Source: Aliarcobacter butzleri
GTDB taxonomy: Bacteria > Campylobacterota > Campylobacteria > Campylobacterales > Arcobacteraceae
NCBI RefSeq assembly: GCF_900187115.1
Contig: NZ_LT906455.1
Coordinates: 496,001 to 560,000, forward strand
Reading direction: 5' to 3'
DNA length: 64,000 nucleotides
Shown one piece after another: positions 52,840 through 62,624 of the stretch. How positions within the stretch are numbered: position 1 is the first letter of the stretch; the number at the start of each line of letters is the position of its first letter. The position numbers and the translations under genes are program-made. A model generated the notes under the pieces. The model made no database searches and was not told the origin of the DNA. It worked only from the letters and a program-made list of their open reading frames with translations.

Positions 52840-54454
52840 AGTCATAACTTATAGGTTTATCAAAGTAAAAACCTTGAGAATAATCTATATTTAACTCTTT
52901 TACTTTATTATAAATTTCTTCATTTGCTACAAATTCAGCTACTGTTTTAACATTGAACTCTTTTGCAATATTTGAAATTGTTCTTACAATAATTTCTAAA
53001 TCTTTAGAATTATGAATATTTTGGATTAATGAACCATCGATTTTAATAAAACTAATTTTTAGTTTTGATAATAGATGAAAATTTGAATATCCAGCACCAA
53101 AATCATCTATTCCAACTATACATTCAAATTTTTTAACTTCTGAAATAAATCTTGAAACTTCTTCAAAATCTACGATTTCTTCTGATTCTAAAATTTCAAA
53201 ACTCAAAAGTTTTGTATGCTCAATACTTTGTGCTGTTAAAAAATCATATATATATTTTGTAGTATTTTTATTTGAAATATCAGCATATGAGATATTTATA
53301 GATACTTTTTTATTTTTTTCTTTTATTAATTTTAATGCATCTTTTAAAATAACTTTTATGATATTTGGATACTGTTTTGTCTTTTTTGCGATATCAAGGA
53401 AATTATAAGGACCAACTTCATTTCCATTTTCATCTATATATCTAATTAGCGCTTCGTATTTATAAATCTCTTTTGTTTGAGTATCTACAATTGGTTGAAA
53501 ATATGCTTGAAATTTATTTTCTTTAAAGCCATTTTTTAGTTGTTTTAACCATTTTATATTATTTTCAAATGATTGATGAATATTAAATGAGTCATTATAA
53601 ATCATAATTTTTCTAAGTTTTGTTCTTGCATAAGTTATTGTTCTTTGAGCATATTTATATGCTAATGCTCCATTTGCATGTGAAACACCAACTGTAAGAT
53701 TGATATCAATCTCATTTTCATTTACTAAAAATGATTGATTTTCTATTTTACTAATAAAAGATTTTGTATATTTATAAAATTCTTCTACACTTTTTCCACT
53801 ATTTACTGCTACAACTACGAACTTATCAACATCTAATTTATAAACAGAGTATTCATTCGCAGGGAAATGTTCTTTTAACTTGTAAGATAACTCAACTAAA
53901 ATTCCATCACCAATCTCTTCTCCAAATAAATCATTTAATGTTAAAAAACCATCTATATCAAAAAACGCCATTAGTACATCATCTGTTTGATTTAAATCTT
54001 TTTTTAATCTATTTCTATTTGGAAGATTTGTTAGTTTATCTACAAATAACTCTTTTAACTCATAATATATTATAGATTGAGACATTGCTTGTAGAAGTTT
54101 TGCAATATCAATAGGTTTTAGAACATATTTATCAATTCCAATATCGATACTTTCAAGCAAATACTCTTTATTTGAAAATGCTGTTGTGATTATGATAGGG
54201 ATATTAGGATTTATATTTTTTATCTCTTTTGCCATTTCTAAACCATTTAGAATTGGCATATTGATATCTGTAACGATTAAATCAATATTTTTTTCGTATT
54301 TTTTAAATAATTCTAGACCTTCTTGTCCATTTTCAGCAATATATTGGTTCTTTGTAAAAGATTTTAGTATTTCGTGAGTAACTTCTCGTAAGTCTTTTTC
54401 ATCTTCAACATATAAAATAGACATATTTTTCAATATAGAAATATTATTTATCAT
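52829..54454 (-). CDS. Response regulator with degenerate GGDEF and EAL domains
   Basis: This 541-residue c-di-GMP signalling protein has an N-terminal receiver (VEDEKDL and LIVTDINMP, phospho-Asp near 60). A GGDEF domain follows in which the signature reads KLDVDKF, so it is probably not a cyclase. An EAL domain comes last, with YEALIRY, NISY, DDFGAGYSN and FIKIDGSLI intact, so it is probably an active phosphodiesterase. The ATG at 54454 has AGGGA 6-7 bases upstream; a frame opening at 54490 lacks one. No kinase gene is adjacent. Confidence 0.92.
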   Translation of the reverse strand: MINNISILKNMSILYVEDEKDLREVTHEILKSFTKNQYIAENGQEGLELFKKYEKNIDLIVTDINMPILNGLEMAKEIKNINPNIPIIITTAFSNKEYLLESIDIGIDKYVLKPIDIAKLLQAMSQSIIYYELKELFVDKLTNLPNRNRLKKDLNQTDDVLMAFFDIDGFLTLNDLFGEEIGDGILVELSYKLKEHFPANEYSVYKLDVDKFVVVAVNSGKSVEEFYKYTKSFISKIENQSFLVNENEIDINLTVGVSHANGALAYKYAQRTITYARTKLRKIMIYNDSFNIHQSFENNIKWLKQLKNGFKENKFQAYFQPIVDTQTKEIYKYEALIRYIDENGNEVGPYNFLDIAKKTKQYPNIIKVILKDALKLIKEKNKKVSINISYADISNKNTTKYIYDFLTAQSIEHTKLLSFEILESEEIVDFEEVSRFISEVKKFECIVGIDDFGAGYSNFHLLSKLKISFIKIDGSLIQNIHNSKDLEIIVRTISNIAKEFNVKTVAEFVANEEIYNKVKELNIDYSQGFYFDKPISYDCIK

Positions 54455-54550
54455 TAAGTATCCCTGCAAATTTATTAAGATATAATACAAAAAATAACTT
54501 GATATTTAAGTAAAAATCTATCAAAACAATCACAATTCATAGGAGCTATC

Positions 54551-56989
54551 TTGTCAAAAATAAAATGTAATCATTGTCATTTAGAATTTGATAAAAATAT
54601 AATGATAAAAGACAATGATTTAAATTTTTGTTGTAAAGGATGCCAAGGTGTTTATCATTTACTAAAAAGTGATGGATTGGAATCTTTTTACGAAAAACTT
54701 GGAAATAAAACAATAGCTCCACCAATAGAAGTTTTTAATGACGACATCACTAAATTTGATTCTTTAAATTTTTATGACAACTATGTAAGTAAAACAAAAG
54801 AAGGTTTTAATCAAATTGATTTAATTATAGAGGGTATTCATTGTGCTGCATGTGTTTGGCTAAATGAAAAAATTCTTTTTGATACAAAAGGTATTGTTGA
54901 AGCAAATATTAATTTTACGACAAATAAAGCAAGAATTATTTGGGATGATGACATATTGAAGTTATCTCAAATAATTCTAAAAATTAGGTCTATTGGTTAT
55001 AACGCTTATGCTTATGATTCAAGTGTTGCTGATATTGCAGCTTCAAAAGCAAAACAAGACTATTTTGTACGTATTATGGTTGCTGTTGTTTGTACTATGA
55101 ATATTATGATGTTAAGTGTTGCAAAATATACAGGATTTTTTACAGGAATTACTCCTGAAGTTATGCAAATGATTCATTTAGGAGAGTTTATTCTTTCAAC
55201 ACCTGTTTTATTTTATAGTGGTTGGGTTTTTTATAAAGGTGCGTATTACGGTCTAAAAAATAAAATGGTAACTATGGATTTAGCTGTTTCTACTGGAGCA
55301 ACATTGAGTTATATTTACTCTTTGACTATTTTGCTTGGAGCAAAAGGAGATAGTTATTTTGATTCTGTTGCGATGATTATTACTTTTGTTTTAGTTGGAA
55401 AATATTTAGAAGTTATTGGTAAAAAATCAGCTGTTGATACTTTAGATAAAATAAAATCAACTTTGCCTTTAGAAGCAGTTATTATAAATGGAAATGAAAA
55501 AAAAGTTGTAGCTTTAAATAGTGTAAATATTGGTGATATTGTAGAGATAAAAGCAGGAGATAAAGTTCCTGTTGATGGAAAAGTAATCTCTGGAAATGGT
55601 TCTTTTGATGAATCAACAATCACAGGAGAATCAATTCCTGTATATAAAAAAGTTGGAGATGCTGTTTTTAGTGGAACTATAAATTTAGATTCTTTGATAC
55701 ATTTTGAAGTAACAAAGAACTTTAAAAATTCAACTTTTTCTTCTATCGTTTCTTTACTTGAAGACTCTTTAAATTCAAAACCTTCTATTCAGATTAAAGC
55801 AAATAAAATTTCAAGAGGATTTAGTGCTACTATTTTGTCTCTGGCATTTGCTACTTTTTTAGTTTGGTATTTTTTTGGTTTAGACTTAGGTTTTATTTAT
55901 GAAGGGACAAATCAATTTGAAAGATCTTTTATAGTTGCTGTTTCTGTTATTGTTATTGCTTGTCCTTGTGCATTGGCTCTTGCAACTCCAATGGCAAGTT
56001 TAGTTGGTATTTCAGAACTTGCTAAAAAAGGTTTACTTTTCAAAGAAGCAAAGTTTATAGAAACTTTAGCTGTTGCTTCTAGTGTAGTTTTTGATAAAAC
56101 GGGAACTTTAACAAAAGGTGAATTAAATGTCGTAAAAGCAAGAATCTTAGATGATAATATTCATAAATTAAATCTTTTGTATTCACTAATAGATAGTTCA
56201 ACTCATCCAGTAAGTCTTTCTATTAAAAGATATTTAGAAAAAAACTATAATTTAGAGTTAAAAAAACTTGAAAATGTAAAAAATATTGAAGCAAAAGGGA
56301 TGAGTGCAACATATAAAAATGTTGATGAAAAAGAGTTTGAGATTCTTGGTGGAAATGTAGAACTTCTTAGAGAATTTGGAATTTATTATAAATTTGATTC
56401 TTCAAGAACTGTCTATTTATTTGCTATTAATAAAAGAGTAATTGCTACATTTGAACTTGAAGATGAGATAAAAGATGGTTCAAAAGAGTTAATAAATTAT
56501 CTACAAAATAAGAATATTGAAGTAATAATGCTAACAGGTGATAATGAACAAGTTGCTTCAAGAATTGCAAAAGAATTAGGTATAAAAAAATATTTATCAC
56601 ATCAAACTCCAGTTTCAAAAGCAGATTTTATAAAAGAGCTAAAAAAACAAAATAAAGTTGTTGTTATGGTTGGTGATGGTGTAAATGATAGTGTAGCTTT
56701 AAGTAGTAGTGATGTAGCTATTGCTATGGGAAATTCTGCTGATATATCTTTAGCGGTTTCTGATGTAGTTTTATTAAATTCAACTTTAAAATCTTTAAAA
56801 GAGGCTTTTCTTATTTCAAATAAAACATATAAACATATCAAACAAAATTTAGGCTTTTCATTACTTTATAATGCAACGACTGTACCTTTAGCAATGGCAG
56901 GTTTTGTAATACCGCTTATTGCTGCACTTTCAATGAGTTTAAGTTCTTTAATAGTAGTATTAAACTCTCTTAGAATCAAAATGAAATAA
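54551..56989 (+). CDS. ccoI: Cu+-exporting P-type ATPase CcoI/FixI for cbb3 oxidase assembly
   Basis: This 812-residue P1B ATPase has an N-terminal cysteine-rich metal-binding region (CNHCH, CCKGCQGVY). A heavy-metal-associated domain with GIHCAACVW follows, then eight predicted membrane helices. TGES, the CPC metal motif in ACPCALAL, DKTGTLT and GDGVNDS are present. The FixI/CcoI subtype delivers copper for the binuclear centre of cbb3 oxidase, and ccoS follows 16 bases later, supporting this. The start is TTG with AGGAG upstream. Confidence 0.92.
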   Translation: MSKIKCNHCHLEFDKNIMIKDNDLNFCCKGCQGVYHLLKSDGLESFYEKLGNKTIAPPIEVFNDDITKFDSLNFYDNYVSKTKEGFNQIDLIIEGIHCAACVWLNEKILFDTKGIVEANINFTTNKARIIWDDDILKLSQIILKIRSIGYNAYAYDSSVADIAASKAKQDYFVRIMVAVVCTMNIMMLSVAKYTGFFTGITPEVMQMIHLGEFILSTPVLFYSGWVFYKGAYYGLKNKMVTMDLAVSTGATLSYIYSLTILLGAKGDSYFDSVAMIITFVLVGKYLEVIGKKSAVDTLDKIKSTLPLEAVIINGNEKKVVALNSVNIGDIVEIKAGDKVPVDGKVISGNGSFDESTITGESIPVYKKVGDAVFSGTINLDSLIHFEVTKNFKNSTFSSIVSLLEDSLNSKPSIQIKANKISRGFSATILSLAFATFLVWYFFGLDLGFIYEGTNQFERSFIVAVSVIVIACPCALALATPMASLVGISELAKKGLLFKEAKFIETLAVASSVVFDKTGTLTKGELNVVKARILDDNIHKLNLLYSLIDSSTHPVSLSIKRYLEKNYNLELKKLENVKNIEAKGMSATYKNVDEKEFEILGGNVELLREFGIYYKFDSSRTVYLFAINKRVIATFELEDEIKDGSKELINYLQNKNIEVIMLTGDNEQVASRIAKELGIKKYLSHQTPVSKADFIKELKKQNKVVVMVGDGVNDSVALSSSDVAIAMGNSADISLAVSDVVLLNSTLKSLKEAFLISNKTYKHIKQNLGFSLLYNATTVPLAMAGFVIPLIAALSMSLSSLIVVLNSLRIKMK

Positions 56990-57005
56990 AGGAAAATAAT
57001 ATTTT

Positions 57006-57233
57006 ATGATAAATGACACACTTTTATTTATGTTAATAGTTGGGATAATAATATCTGCTGGACTTCTTTTATTATTTGTTTGGGCTGCAAAAACTGGTCA
57101 GTTCGATGATGCAGATAGAATGTTGAATAATCCTTTATATGATAGCGTTGATGATTTAAATGATGCTATTAGAAAAGAACAAAAAATAAAAGAGGAAAAA
57201 GAAGCAAAAGAAGAGAAACAAAAAAAAGAGTAG
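57006..57233 (+). CDS. ccoS: cbb3-type cytochrome oxidase assembly protein CcoS
   Basis: This 75-residue protein has one N-terminal membrane helix (about 6-27), then the family signature AAKTGQFDDADRMLNNPLYD, and a lysine/glutamate-rich tail. CcoS is needed for cofactor insertion in cbb3 oxidase and normally follows ccoI. The bidirectional hairpin 57223-57250 overlaps its stop. Confidence 0.93.
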   Translation: MINDTLLFMLIVGIIISAGLLLLFVWAAKTGQFDDADRMLNNPLYDSVDDLNDAIRKEQKIKEEKEAKEEKQKKE

Positions 57234-57250
57234 AAAGTTCTACTCTTTTT
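57223..57250. terminator. Bidirectional terminator between ccoS and the cytochrome c gene
   Basis: A 13-bp perfect stem (AAAAAGAGTAGAA / TTCTACTCTTTTT) with a minimal loop has A-rich and T-rich outer arms, so it works in both directions. Confidence 0.88.
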
Positions 57251-57262
57251 AAGAAGATAAAA

Positions 57263-57553
57263 TTATTTACCCATATAGTCAGCTAAAGCCTTGATGTCTG
57301 CATCAGATAATTTAGCAACTTGACCTTTCATTAACGCTTTCATAGGTCCACCATAAGTTCCATCTTTATAACCATGTAATGCTTTTTCAATTTCAGCTTT
57401 TGTTAAATTAGCTGGAACGTGAGAAGCACTTTTTGTAGTTATATTGATTTCACCTTTTGCACCGTGACATGCTTTACATGTTGCGTAAGCCGCTGGAGCA
57501 TCTGCAAAAGCAAAAGCAGCAACTGCTAAAGTTGTAAGAACGATTTTTTTCAT
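57263..57553 (-). CDS. Periplasmic monohaem cytochrome c (c553-like)
   Basis: This 96-residue electron carrier has a signal peptide (about 1-18, ending AFADA) and the haem-binding CKACH near residues 27-31. A methionine ligand is in the GGPMKALMKG segment, and the protein ends ALADYMGK. It resembles small class I cytochromes that donate electrons to terminal oxidases, which fits its position beside ccoI-ccoS. The start has an AAAGGAG site. Confidence 0.92.
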   Translation of the reverse strand: MKKIVLTTLAVAAFAFADAPAAYATCKACHGAKGEINITTKSASHVPANLTKAEIEKALHGYKDGTYGGPMKALMKGQVAKLSDADIKALADYMGK

Positions 57554-57752
57554 TTTTTTCTCCTTTGAAATTTAAGAGAAAAATTCTAGCTTTTTTTTTA
57601 TATTTTTAAGCTTAATAATTTTTTCTTAATCGTAAAATTTTCACTTAAAATTGTGCAAAATTTGTGAAGTTAAAAAAAGTTTCATAAAACATAAAATAAA
57701 GCATATTTTTAATATAGTAATACTCTTAATATTTAAGTTAAAGGCAAAAAAT

Positions 57753-58355
57753 TTGGATAAAGATTTAGTGTTAGACATAAATGATTTAACTTTTTATTAT
57801 AAAAAAGAGAATCCTATTTATAAAGATTTTTCTTTAAAATTACAAAAAGGTCAGTTAGTGACGATTTTTGGGAAAAGTGGAAGTGGAAAAACTACACTTT
57901 TTGAATTAATTATTGGAAGTTTAAAACCAATAAAAGGAACTATAGATAAATTAGATGTATCTATGATATTTCAAGATCCATTTAATTCTTTTCATCCAAC
58001 ATATAAAATAATAGAACAGATAAAAGATGTTGTACAAAGAGATTTTACAACTGAGTTGGATAGTTTATTAAAAAAACTTAACTTATCAAAAGATATTTTA
58101 GATAAATATTCATATCAGTTAAGTGGTGGACAGCTTCAAAGATGTTCTATTTTAAGAGCAATATTAATGAAACCAAAGTTACTTTTAATAGATGAACCAA
58201 CATCTGCTTTGGACAATATAATAGCTTATGATGTGATGAAATTATTAATTACTTTTTTAGAAGATAGCGCTATTTTGCTTGTAACTCATGATTTGGATAT
58301 GGCAAAATGGTGTAGCGATAAAATTATAAGGTTGGAAACTGATGCAAGAAAATAA
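57753..58355 (+). CDS. ABC transporter ATP-binding protein
   Basis: This 200-residue single ATPase domain has GKSGSGKTT (Walker A), LSGGQLQRCSIL (signature) and LLLIDEPTSALD (Walker B). It resembles the DppF/OppF/NikE-type ATPases of peptide and nickel importers. I place the start at the TTG at 57753 (AAGG 8 bases upstream); a longer frame from 57651 adds a basic, non-conserved stretch without a ribosome site. No permease is adjacent. It overlaps hemH by 14 bases. Confidence 0.8.
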   Translation: MDKDLVLDINDLTFYYKKENPIYKDFSLKLQKGQLVTIFGKSGSGKTTLFELIIGSLKPIKGTIDKLDVSMIFQDPFNSFHPTYKIIEQIKDVVQRDFTTELDSLLKKLNLSKDILDKYSYQLSGGQLQRCSILRAILMKPKLLLIDEPTSALDNIIAYDVMKLLITFLEDSAILLVTHDLDMAKWCSDKIIRLETDARK

Positions 58356-59271
58356 AAAAGCTTTAGTGTTATTAAATATGGGCGGAGCTAGAGATAAAAG
58401 TGAATTAAAAATGTTTTTGACAAATATGTTCAATGATGAAAATATTTTGACAATTAAAAATGCTTTTATTAGAAAAATGGTGGCTAGTTTTATTACTAAT
58501 TCAAGATTAGAAAGTGCTTGGAAAAACTACGAAAAAATTGGAAATCATTCTCCAATTAATCCTTTGACAGAACAATTGGTAAATAAATGTAATGATAAAA
58601 TAGAAAATTATAAAACTTACCAAGTTATGAGATATACTCCACCTTTTGCTAAAGAGATAATATCTCAAATGAAAAAAGATGGAATAAAAGAAGTTTTGTT
58701 ACTTCCTTTATATCCTCAATATTCTACAACAACAACAAAATCATCTTTGGAAGATTTTATAAAATTTGCAAAAAATAGTTTTAACATAAGTTCTATTGAA
58801 ACTTTTTATAAAAATGATAAATTTAATGAGTGTATTGTAAATGAAATTTTAAATAATGTAGAAGATGAAACTTCTTACAATCTTGTATTTTCAGCTCACG
58901 GACTTCCTCAAAAAATAGTTAATGCAGGTGATCCTTATGAAAAACAGATGAATGAGCATGTGAAAATCTTGAGCGAAGAATTACAAAAAAGAGGAAAAAA
59001 TTTTAAATCTATAAATTTAGCATATCAGTCTAAAGTTGGACCTTTAAAGTGGTTAGAACCATCACTTGAAAATATGCTAAAAAATTTTAAAAATGAAAAT
59101 GTGATTATTTATCCATTATCATTTATTGTTGATAATTCTGAAACAGTTTTTGAGCTTGATATTGAATATAAAGAAATAGCACACGAAATAGGAATAAAAG
59201 AGTATAAAGTTTGTAGTTGTGTTAATGATAGTGATGAATTTATTGAAGCTATTAAAGATATTATAAAATAA
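58342..59271 (+). CDS. hemH: Ferrochelatase
   Basis: This enzyme inserts ferrous iron into protoporphyrin IX at the end of haem synthesis, at the inner membrane face. The 309-residue protein has the N-terminal LLNMGGA block, LPLYPQYSTTTTKSS, the catalytic SAHGLPQKI (His near 190), and SETVFELDIEY. It overlaps the ABC ATPase by 14 bases. Nearby ccoI, cytochrome c and feoAB give an iron/haem theme. Confidence 0.96.
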   Translation: MQENKKALVLLNMGGARDKSELKMFLTNMFNDENILTIKNAFIRKMVASFITNSRLESAWKNYEKIGNHSPINPLTEQLVNKCNDKIENYKTYQVMRYTPPFAKEIISQMKKDGIKEVLLLPLYPQYSTTTTKSSLEDFIKFAKNSFNISSIETFYKNDKFNECIVNEILNNVEDETSYNLVFSAHGLPQKIVNAGDPYEKQMNEHVKILSEELQKRGKNFKSINLAYQSKVGPLKWLEPSLENMLKNFKNENVIIYPLSFIVDNSETVFELDIEYKEIAHEIGIKEYKVCSCVNDSDEFIEAIKDIIK

Positions 59272-59279
59272 AAATATAT

Positions 59280-59307
59280 GTAAGTTAAGCAAAAAAGCTT
59301 AACTTAC
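59280..59307. terminator. Hairpin between hemH and feoB
   Basis: An 11-bp perfect stem (GTAAGTTAAGC / GCTTAACTTAC) with a six-A loop overlaps the feoB stop. On the minus strand it is followed by ATATATTTTTA. It probably serves feoB and perhaps hemH. Confidence 0.75.
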
Positions 59308-61407
59308 AAAAAAACTTGTTACATTGTATGCAATAAATGATAGAATCCAAGCTGTCGTTGTTGTAAATACAAATAAATATAATAAATATTTCCATTTACC
59401 AGCTTCCCTAACAAATACCATTGTTGCAGCTAAACAAGGAAGATATATCATAACAAAAACGATAAATGATATAGCAGATGCAAAAGGTATATTATTTCGT
59501 ATTTTTTCAATTAATGTACTTGAAGTTTCATCTGCCTCATCACCTAATCCATAGAGTATTGATAATGTTGAAACTACTACTTCTTTTGCTGCAAGTCCTG
59601 TTTCAAGAGCAACAGACATTTTCCAATCAAAACCTAAAGGTCTAAATAATGGTTCAGAAAACTTTCCAACATATCCAAGATATGAATTTTCAAGATTGTA
59701 TAAACTTAATTCATTTTCCAAATTAGTTTTTTCTTCATCTGTTGTAGCTAATTCAATTTTTTGCTGATACATTTCTTCAACATCTTCATGTTTTGGATAA
59801 TTACTCGCAACCCAAATTAGTATAGATGCAGCTAATATAAATGTTCCTGCTTTTTTTAAATACATCATAGCTTGATTATAAACTGTAAACCAAATAAGTT
59901 TCAAAGAAGGTAATCGATATTTTGGGATTTCCATAACAAAAGGTTCTTCTTCTCCTTTAAAAACAACAACTTTTAAGACTTTTGCACTAATTAATCCAAT
60001 AAATGCTCCACAAATATAGATTAAAAATAGTACATTTCCTTCGTTATATTGGCTAAAAAATGCTCCTATAAAAAGTACGTAAATTGGAAGTCTTGCTCCA
60101 CAAGACATAAATCCTATAATAAAAAGAGTTAATAATCTATCTCTTTCATTTTTTAAAGTTCTTGCTGCCATATAAGCTGGTACTGAACAACCAAAACCAG
60201 TAATTAAAGGAATAAATGATTTTCCGTGTAATCCAAATTTATGAAAAAAACCATCTAATAAATATGCAACTCTACTCATATAACCTGTTGTTTCTAATAA
60301 TGCAATACCAAAGAAAAGTATGATGATATTTGGTAAAAATAAAACTACAGCTCCTACTCCAGCAATAATACCATCTCCTATGATAGAAGAGATTTGATTA
60401 TCTCCTAATATCTCTTTTGTTTGATCAATTAATTGTGCAAAAAAGCTATCAATAATATCCATAGGAATATTTCCTAAAACAAATGTTAATTGAAAAAGTG
60501 CCCACATCAAAAGAAAAAATATAGGTAAACCAAAAAATTTATGAATTAAAAGTGAATCTATTTTTTCTGTAAGAGTAGTATCTTTTTTATTTTTTTGATG
60601 AACAGTTTTTGTGATAACACCTTTTACAAAGGCAAATTTTTCATCATTAAAAATATCATCAATATTTTTTGTTTGATAGTGTAAGTATAAATGCTCAAAT
60701 GAATTATTTAATGTATCTTGCAGTTTAAGCCAAATTGGTTGACTATGTAATAATTCGAATGTTTTTTTATCTTCTTGTAAAAGTTTAATAGCAACTTCTC
60801 TATATGTTAAATCTGTTTCAAAATTAAAATCTTCAAAAATTTGAGTAATTGATTTTATTTCAGTTTCTATTGGATTTGAAAAAATAAGCTTTGATAATGT
60901 TTTTTCACTTTCATATTGATTAATAATTTCTTCTAAAAGAGTTTGAATACCAATTTTTTTTGAAGCACTTGTTTTTACGCATGGTCTTCCTAATATTGAA
61001 CCAAGTTCAGCATCATTTATTTCAATTAATTCATCATTTGCTTCATCAATCATATTTAATGCTATTATCATTTTTTTATTCAATAATAAAAGCTCAGTTG
61101 TTAATAGAAGATTTCTTTGTAAATTTGTTGAATCAACAACATTTAAAATAAGATCATAAGTTGAGTTATACAAAAAGTCTTTTGTGATTTTTTCTTCGAT
61201 TGAATAGTTATTTAATGAATAAGAACCAGGTAAATCAATAATTTGAAATTCATAATCTTTATATTTAAAAAAAACTTCTTCTTTTGAAACAGTAACTCCT
61301 GGGAAATTACCAACTTTTAACTTTGCACCTGAAATAGAGTTAATAAGCATAGACTTACCAACATTTGGTTGTCCTACTAAAGCTATTTTAATGACGTTAT
61401 TTTTCAT
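59299..61407 (-). CDS. feoB: Ferrous iron transporter FeoB
   Basis: This inner-membrane Fe2+ transporter of 702 residues has a cytosolic N-terminal G domain with GQPNVGKS, DLPGSYSL and LNMIDEA. Two Gate domains follow; cysteines in GFGCSVPAYMA and SCGARLPIY are the conserved ones. The ATG at 61407 has GGTGGAG just upstream; a frame opening at 61434 lies within feoA. It overlaps feoA by 11 bases, the usual feoAB coupling. Confidence 0.95.
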   Translation of the reverse strand: MKNNVIKIALVGQPNVGKSMLINSISGAKLKVGNFPGVTVSKEEVFFKYKDYEFQIIDLPGSYSLNNYSIEEKITKDFLYNSTYDLILNVVDSTNLQRNLLLTTELLLLNKKMIIALNMIDEANDELIEINDAELGSILGRPCVKTSASKKIGIQTLLEEIINQYESEKTLSKLIFSNPIETEIKSITQIFEDFNFETDLTYREVAIKLLQEDKKTFELLHSQPIWLKLQDTLNNSFEHLYLHYQTKNIDDIFNDEKFAFVKGVITKTVHQKNKKDTTLTEKIDSLLIHKFFGLPIFFLLMWALFQLTFVLGNIPMDIIDSFFAQLIDQTKEILGDNQISSIIGDGIIAGVGAVVLFLPNIIILFFGIALLETTGYMSRVAYLLDGFFHKFGLHGKSFIPLITGFGCSVPAYMAARTLKNERDRLLTLFIIGFMSCGARLPIYVLFIGAFFSQYNEGNVLFLIYICGAFIGLISAKVLKVVVFKGEEEPFVMEIPKYRLPSLKLIWFTVYNQAMMYLKKAGTFILAASILIWVASNYPKHEDVEEMYQQKIELATTDEEKTNLENELSLYNLENSYLGYVGKFSEPLFRPLGFDWKMSVALETGLAAKEVVVSTLSILYGLGDEADETSSTLIEKIRNNIPFASAISFIVFVMIYLPCLAATMVFVREAGKWKYLLYLFVFTTTTAWILSFIAYNVTSFFVS

Positions 61408-61624
61408 ACTCCACCTCAATTTGAGAGGCTTCATTTGCCCTTATTGCTATTTTTGAATCATTAATATTAATTTTTAATGTACTATTTGTAAGTGTTTTTT
61501 TCTCCACTTTTATTAAAGCACCTTTTGTGATTCCCAAAGAATATAGCCTGTTTTTTAGTATATTATTACAATTTATATTTTTAATTTTTGCAATTTGTTC
61601 TAATTCTAAATCATTTAATGACAT
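61397..61624 (-). CDS. feoA: Ferrous iron transport protein FeoA
   Basis: This 75-residue SH3-like protein modulates FeoB. The SLGITKGALIKVE segment and the paired beta-strand pattern toward the C-terminus fit FeoA. It is first in the operon with a strong AAGGAGGAAGG site. The promoter lies in the gap before the YdcF-family gene. Confidence 0.9.
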   Translation of the reverse strand: MSLNDLELEQIAKIKNINCNNILKNRLYSLGITKGALIKVEKKTLTNSTLKININDSKIAIRANEASQIEVEYEK

Positions 61625-61671
61625 TAATTCCTTCCTCCTTTTTATTCCCTTTAAAATTATCTACAAGAAGT

Positions 61672-61677
61672 ATTATA
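61672..61677 (-). promoter_or_regulatory. -10 box for feoAB
   Basis: The minus strand reads TATAAT 47 bases before feoA. Upstream it is very AT-rich with short imperfect dyads (AATA-AC-TATT at 61713-61722 region). An iron-responsive Fur site would be expected here but none is clear. Confidence 0.45.
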
Positions 61678-61821
61678 GTACTCATAATATTAGAATAATT
61701 TTAATTTTAAGAATAACTATTATATGAGTTAATTTATTTTTTATAAAGTTTATATTAGTATCTAAAATATTCGAAGATAATTTAAATTTTCAAGACTATA
61801 AAAATAGAGTTAGGATATTAT

Positions 61822-62568
61822 ATGTTTCTACTAAAAAAGATTATTTCAGCTTTTTTACTTCCCGTTCCAATAGGAATTATTTTACTTTTTTTAGCTTTAT
61901 TTTTTTTACTAAAAAACTCATATAAAAAAGCAAAAATATTTTTAGTTTTAGGATTTTTGTGGTTTGCCCTTTTATCAAATCAAACTATTTCAAATATGAT
62001 TATATCTCCTCTTGAAAATGCTTATCCAGCACTAAAAGAGACACCAAAAGATATAAAATATATTTTAGTTTTAGGAAACGGACATAAAACAAATGATAAT
62101 TTTCCTATAACATCTGAACTAAATACAACAGCTATAAATAGACTTATTGAAGGTATAAGACACTATAAAAACTTAGAAAATTCAAAACTAATAGTTTCTG
62201 GTTATAGTTTTGATGATGTAAATTCTCATGCTCAAATGCAAAAAAAATTAGCAATAAGTTTAGGAGTAAATGAAGCAGATATTATTACTCTTGATACTCC
62301 AAAAGATACAAAAGAAGAAGCAATAGAAGCTAAAAAAATAGTAGGAAATCAAAAACTTATTCTTGTAACAACAGCAAGTCATATGAAAAGAGCTGTTATG
62401 TTGTTTGAAAAAGAAGACTTAAATATAATTGCTAGTCCTACAAATCATAAATTTTTTACAAGCACTTATCCAACTTCATATTTTAATGCAACAAATATCA
62501 AAAAAGTTGAGTTGGCATTTCACGAATATTTAGGAATGGTTTATTCTTATGTAAAAGGTGAAATCTAG
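61822..62568 (+). CDS. YdcF/ElyC-family (DUF218) membrane protein
   Basis: This 248-residue protein has two N-terminal membrane helices (about 8-30 and 37-55). A soluble DUF218 domain follows with ILVLGNGH, LIVSGYSFDD, DTPKDTKEEAI and VTTASHMKRAV. Family members such as SanA and ElyC act on envelope integrity or lipid-carrier homeostasis; the precise role is unknown. AGGAT precedes the ATG. Confidence 0.88.
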   Translation: MFLLKKIISAFLLPVPIGIILLFLALFFLLKNSYKKAKIFLVLGFLWFALLSNQTISNMIISPLENAYPALKETPKDIKYILVLGNGHKTNDNFPITSELNTTAINRLIEGIRHYKNLENSKLIVSGYSFDDVNSHAQMQKKLAISLGVNEADIITLDTPKDTKEEAIEAKKIVGNQKLILVTTASHMKRAVMLFEKEDLNIIASPTNHKFFTSTYPTSYFNATNIKKVELAFHEYLGMVYSYVKGEI

Positions 62569-62624
62569 AAAGATTAATCCACATTTAGATAAAATTGCAA
62601 CAAAGTTGCAAATAGAGGTTTTTA

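Noticed and set aside
59324-59554. Plus-strand frame of 76 codons inside feoB
   Set aside because: It is antisense to a well-conserved membrane segment of FeoB and is explained as a shadow frame.
61700-61740. Fur box upstream of feoAB
   Set aside because: The region is AT-rich with short dyads, but none matches the known Campylobacter or Helicobacter Fur patterns well enough to call.
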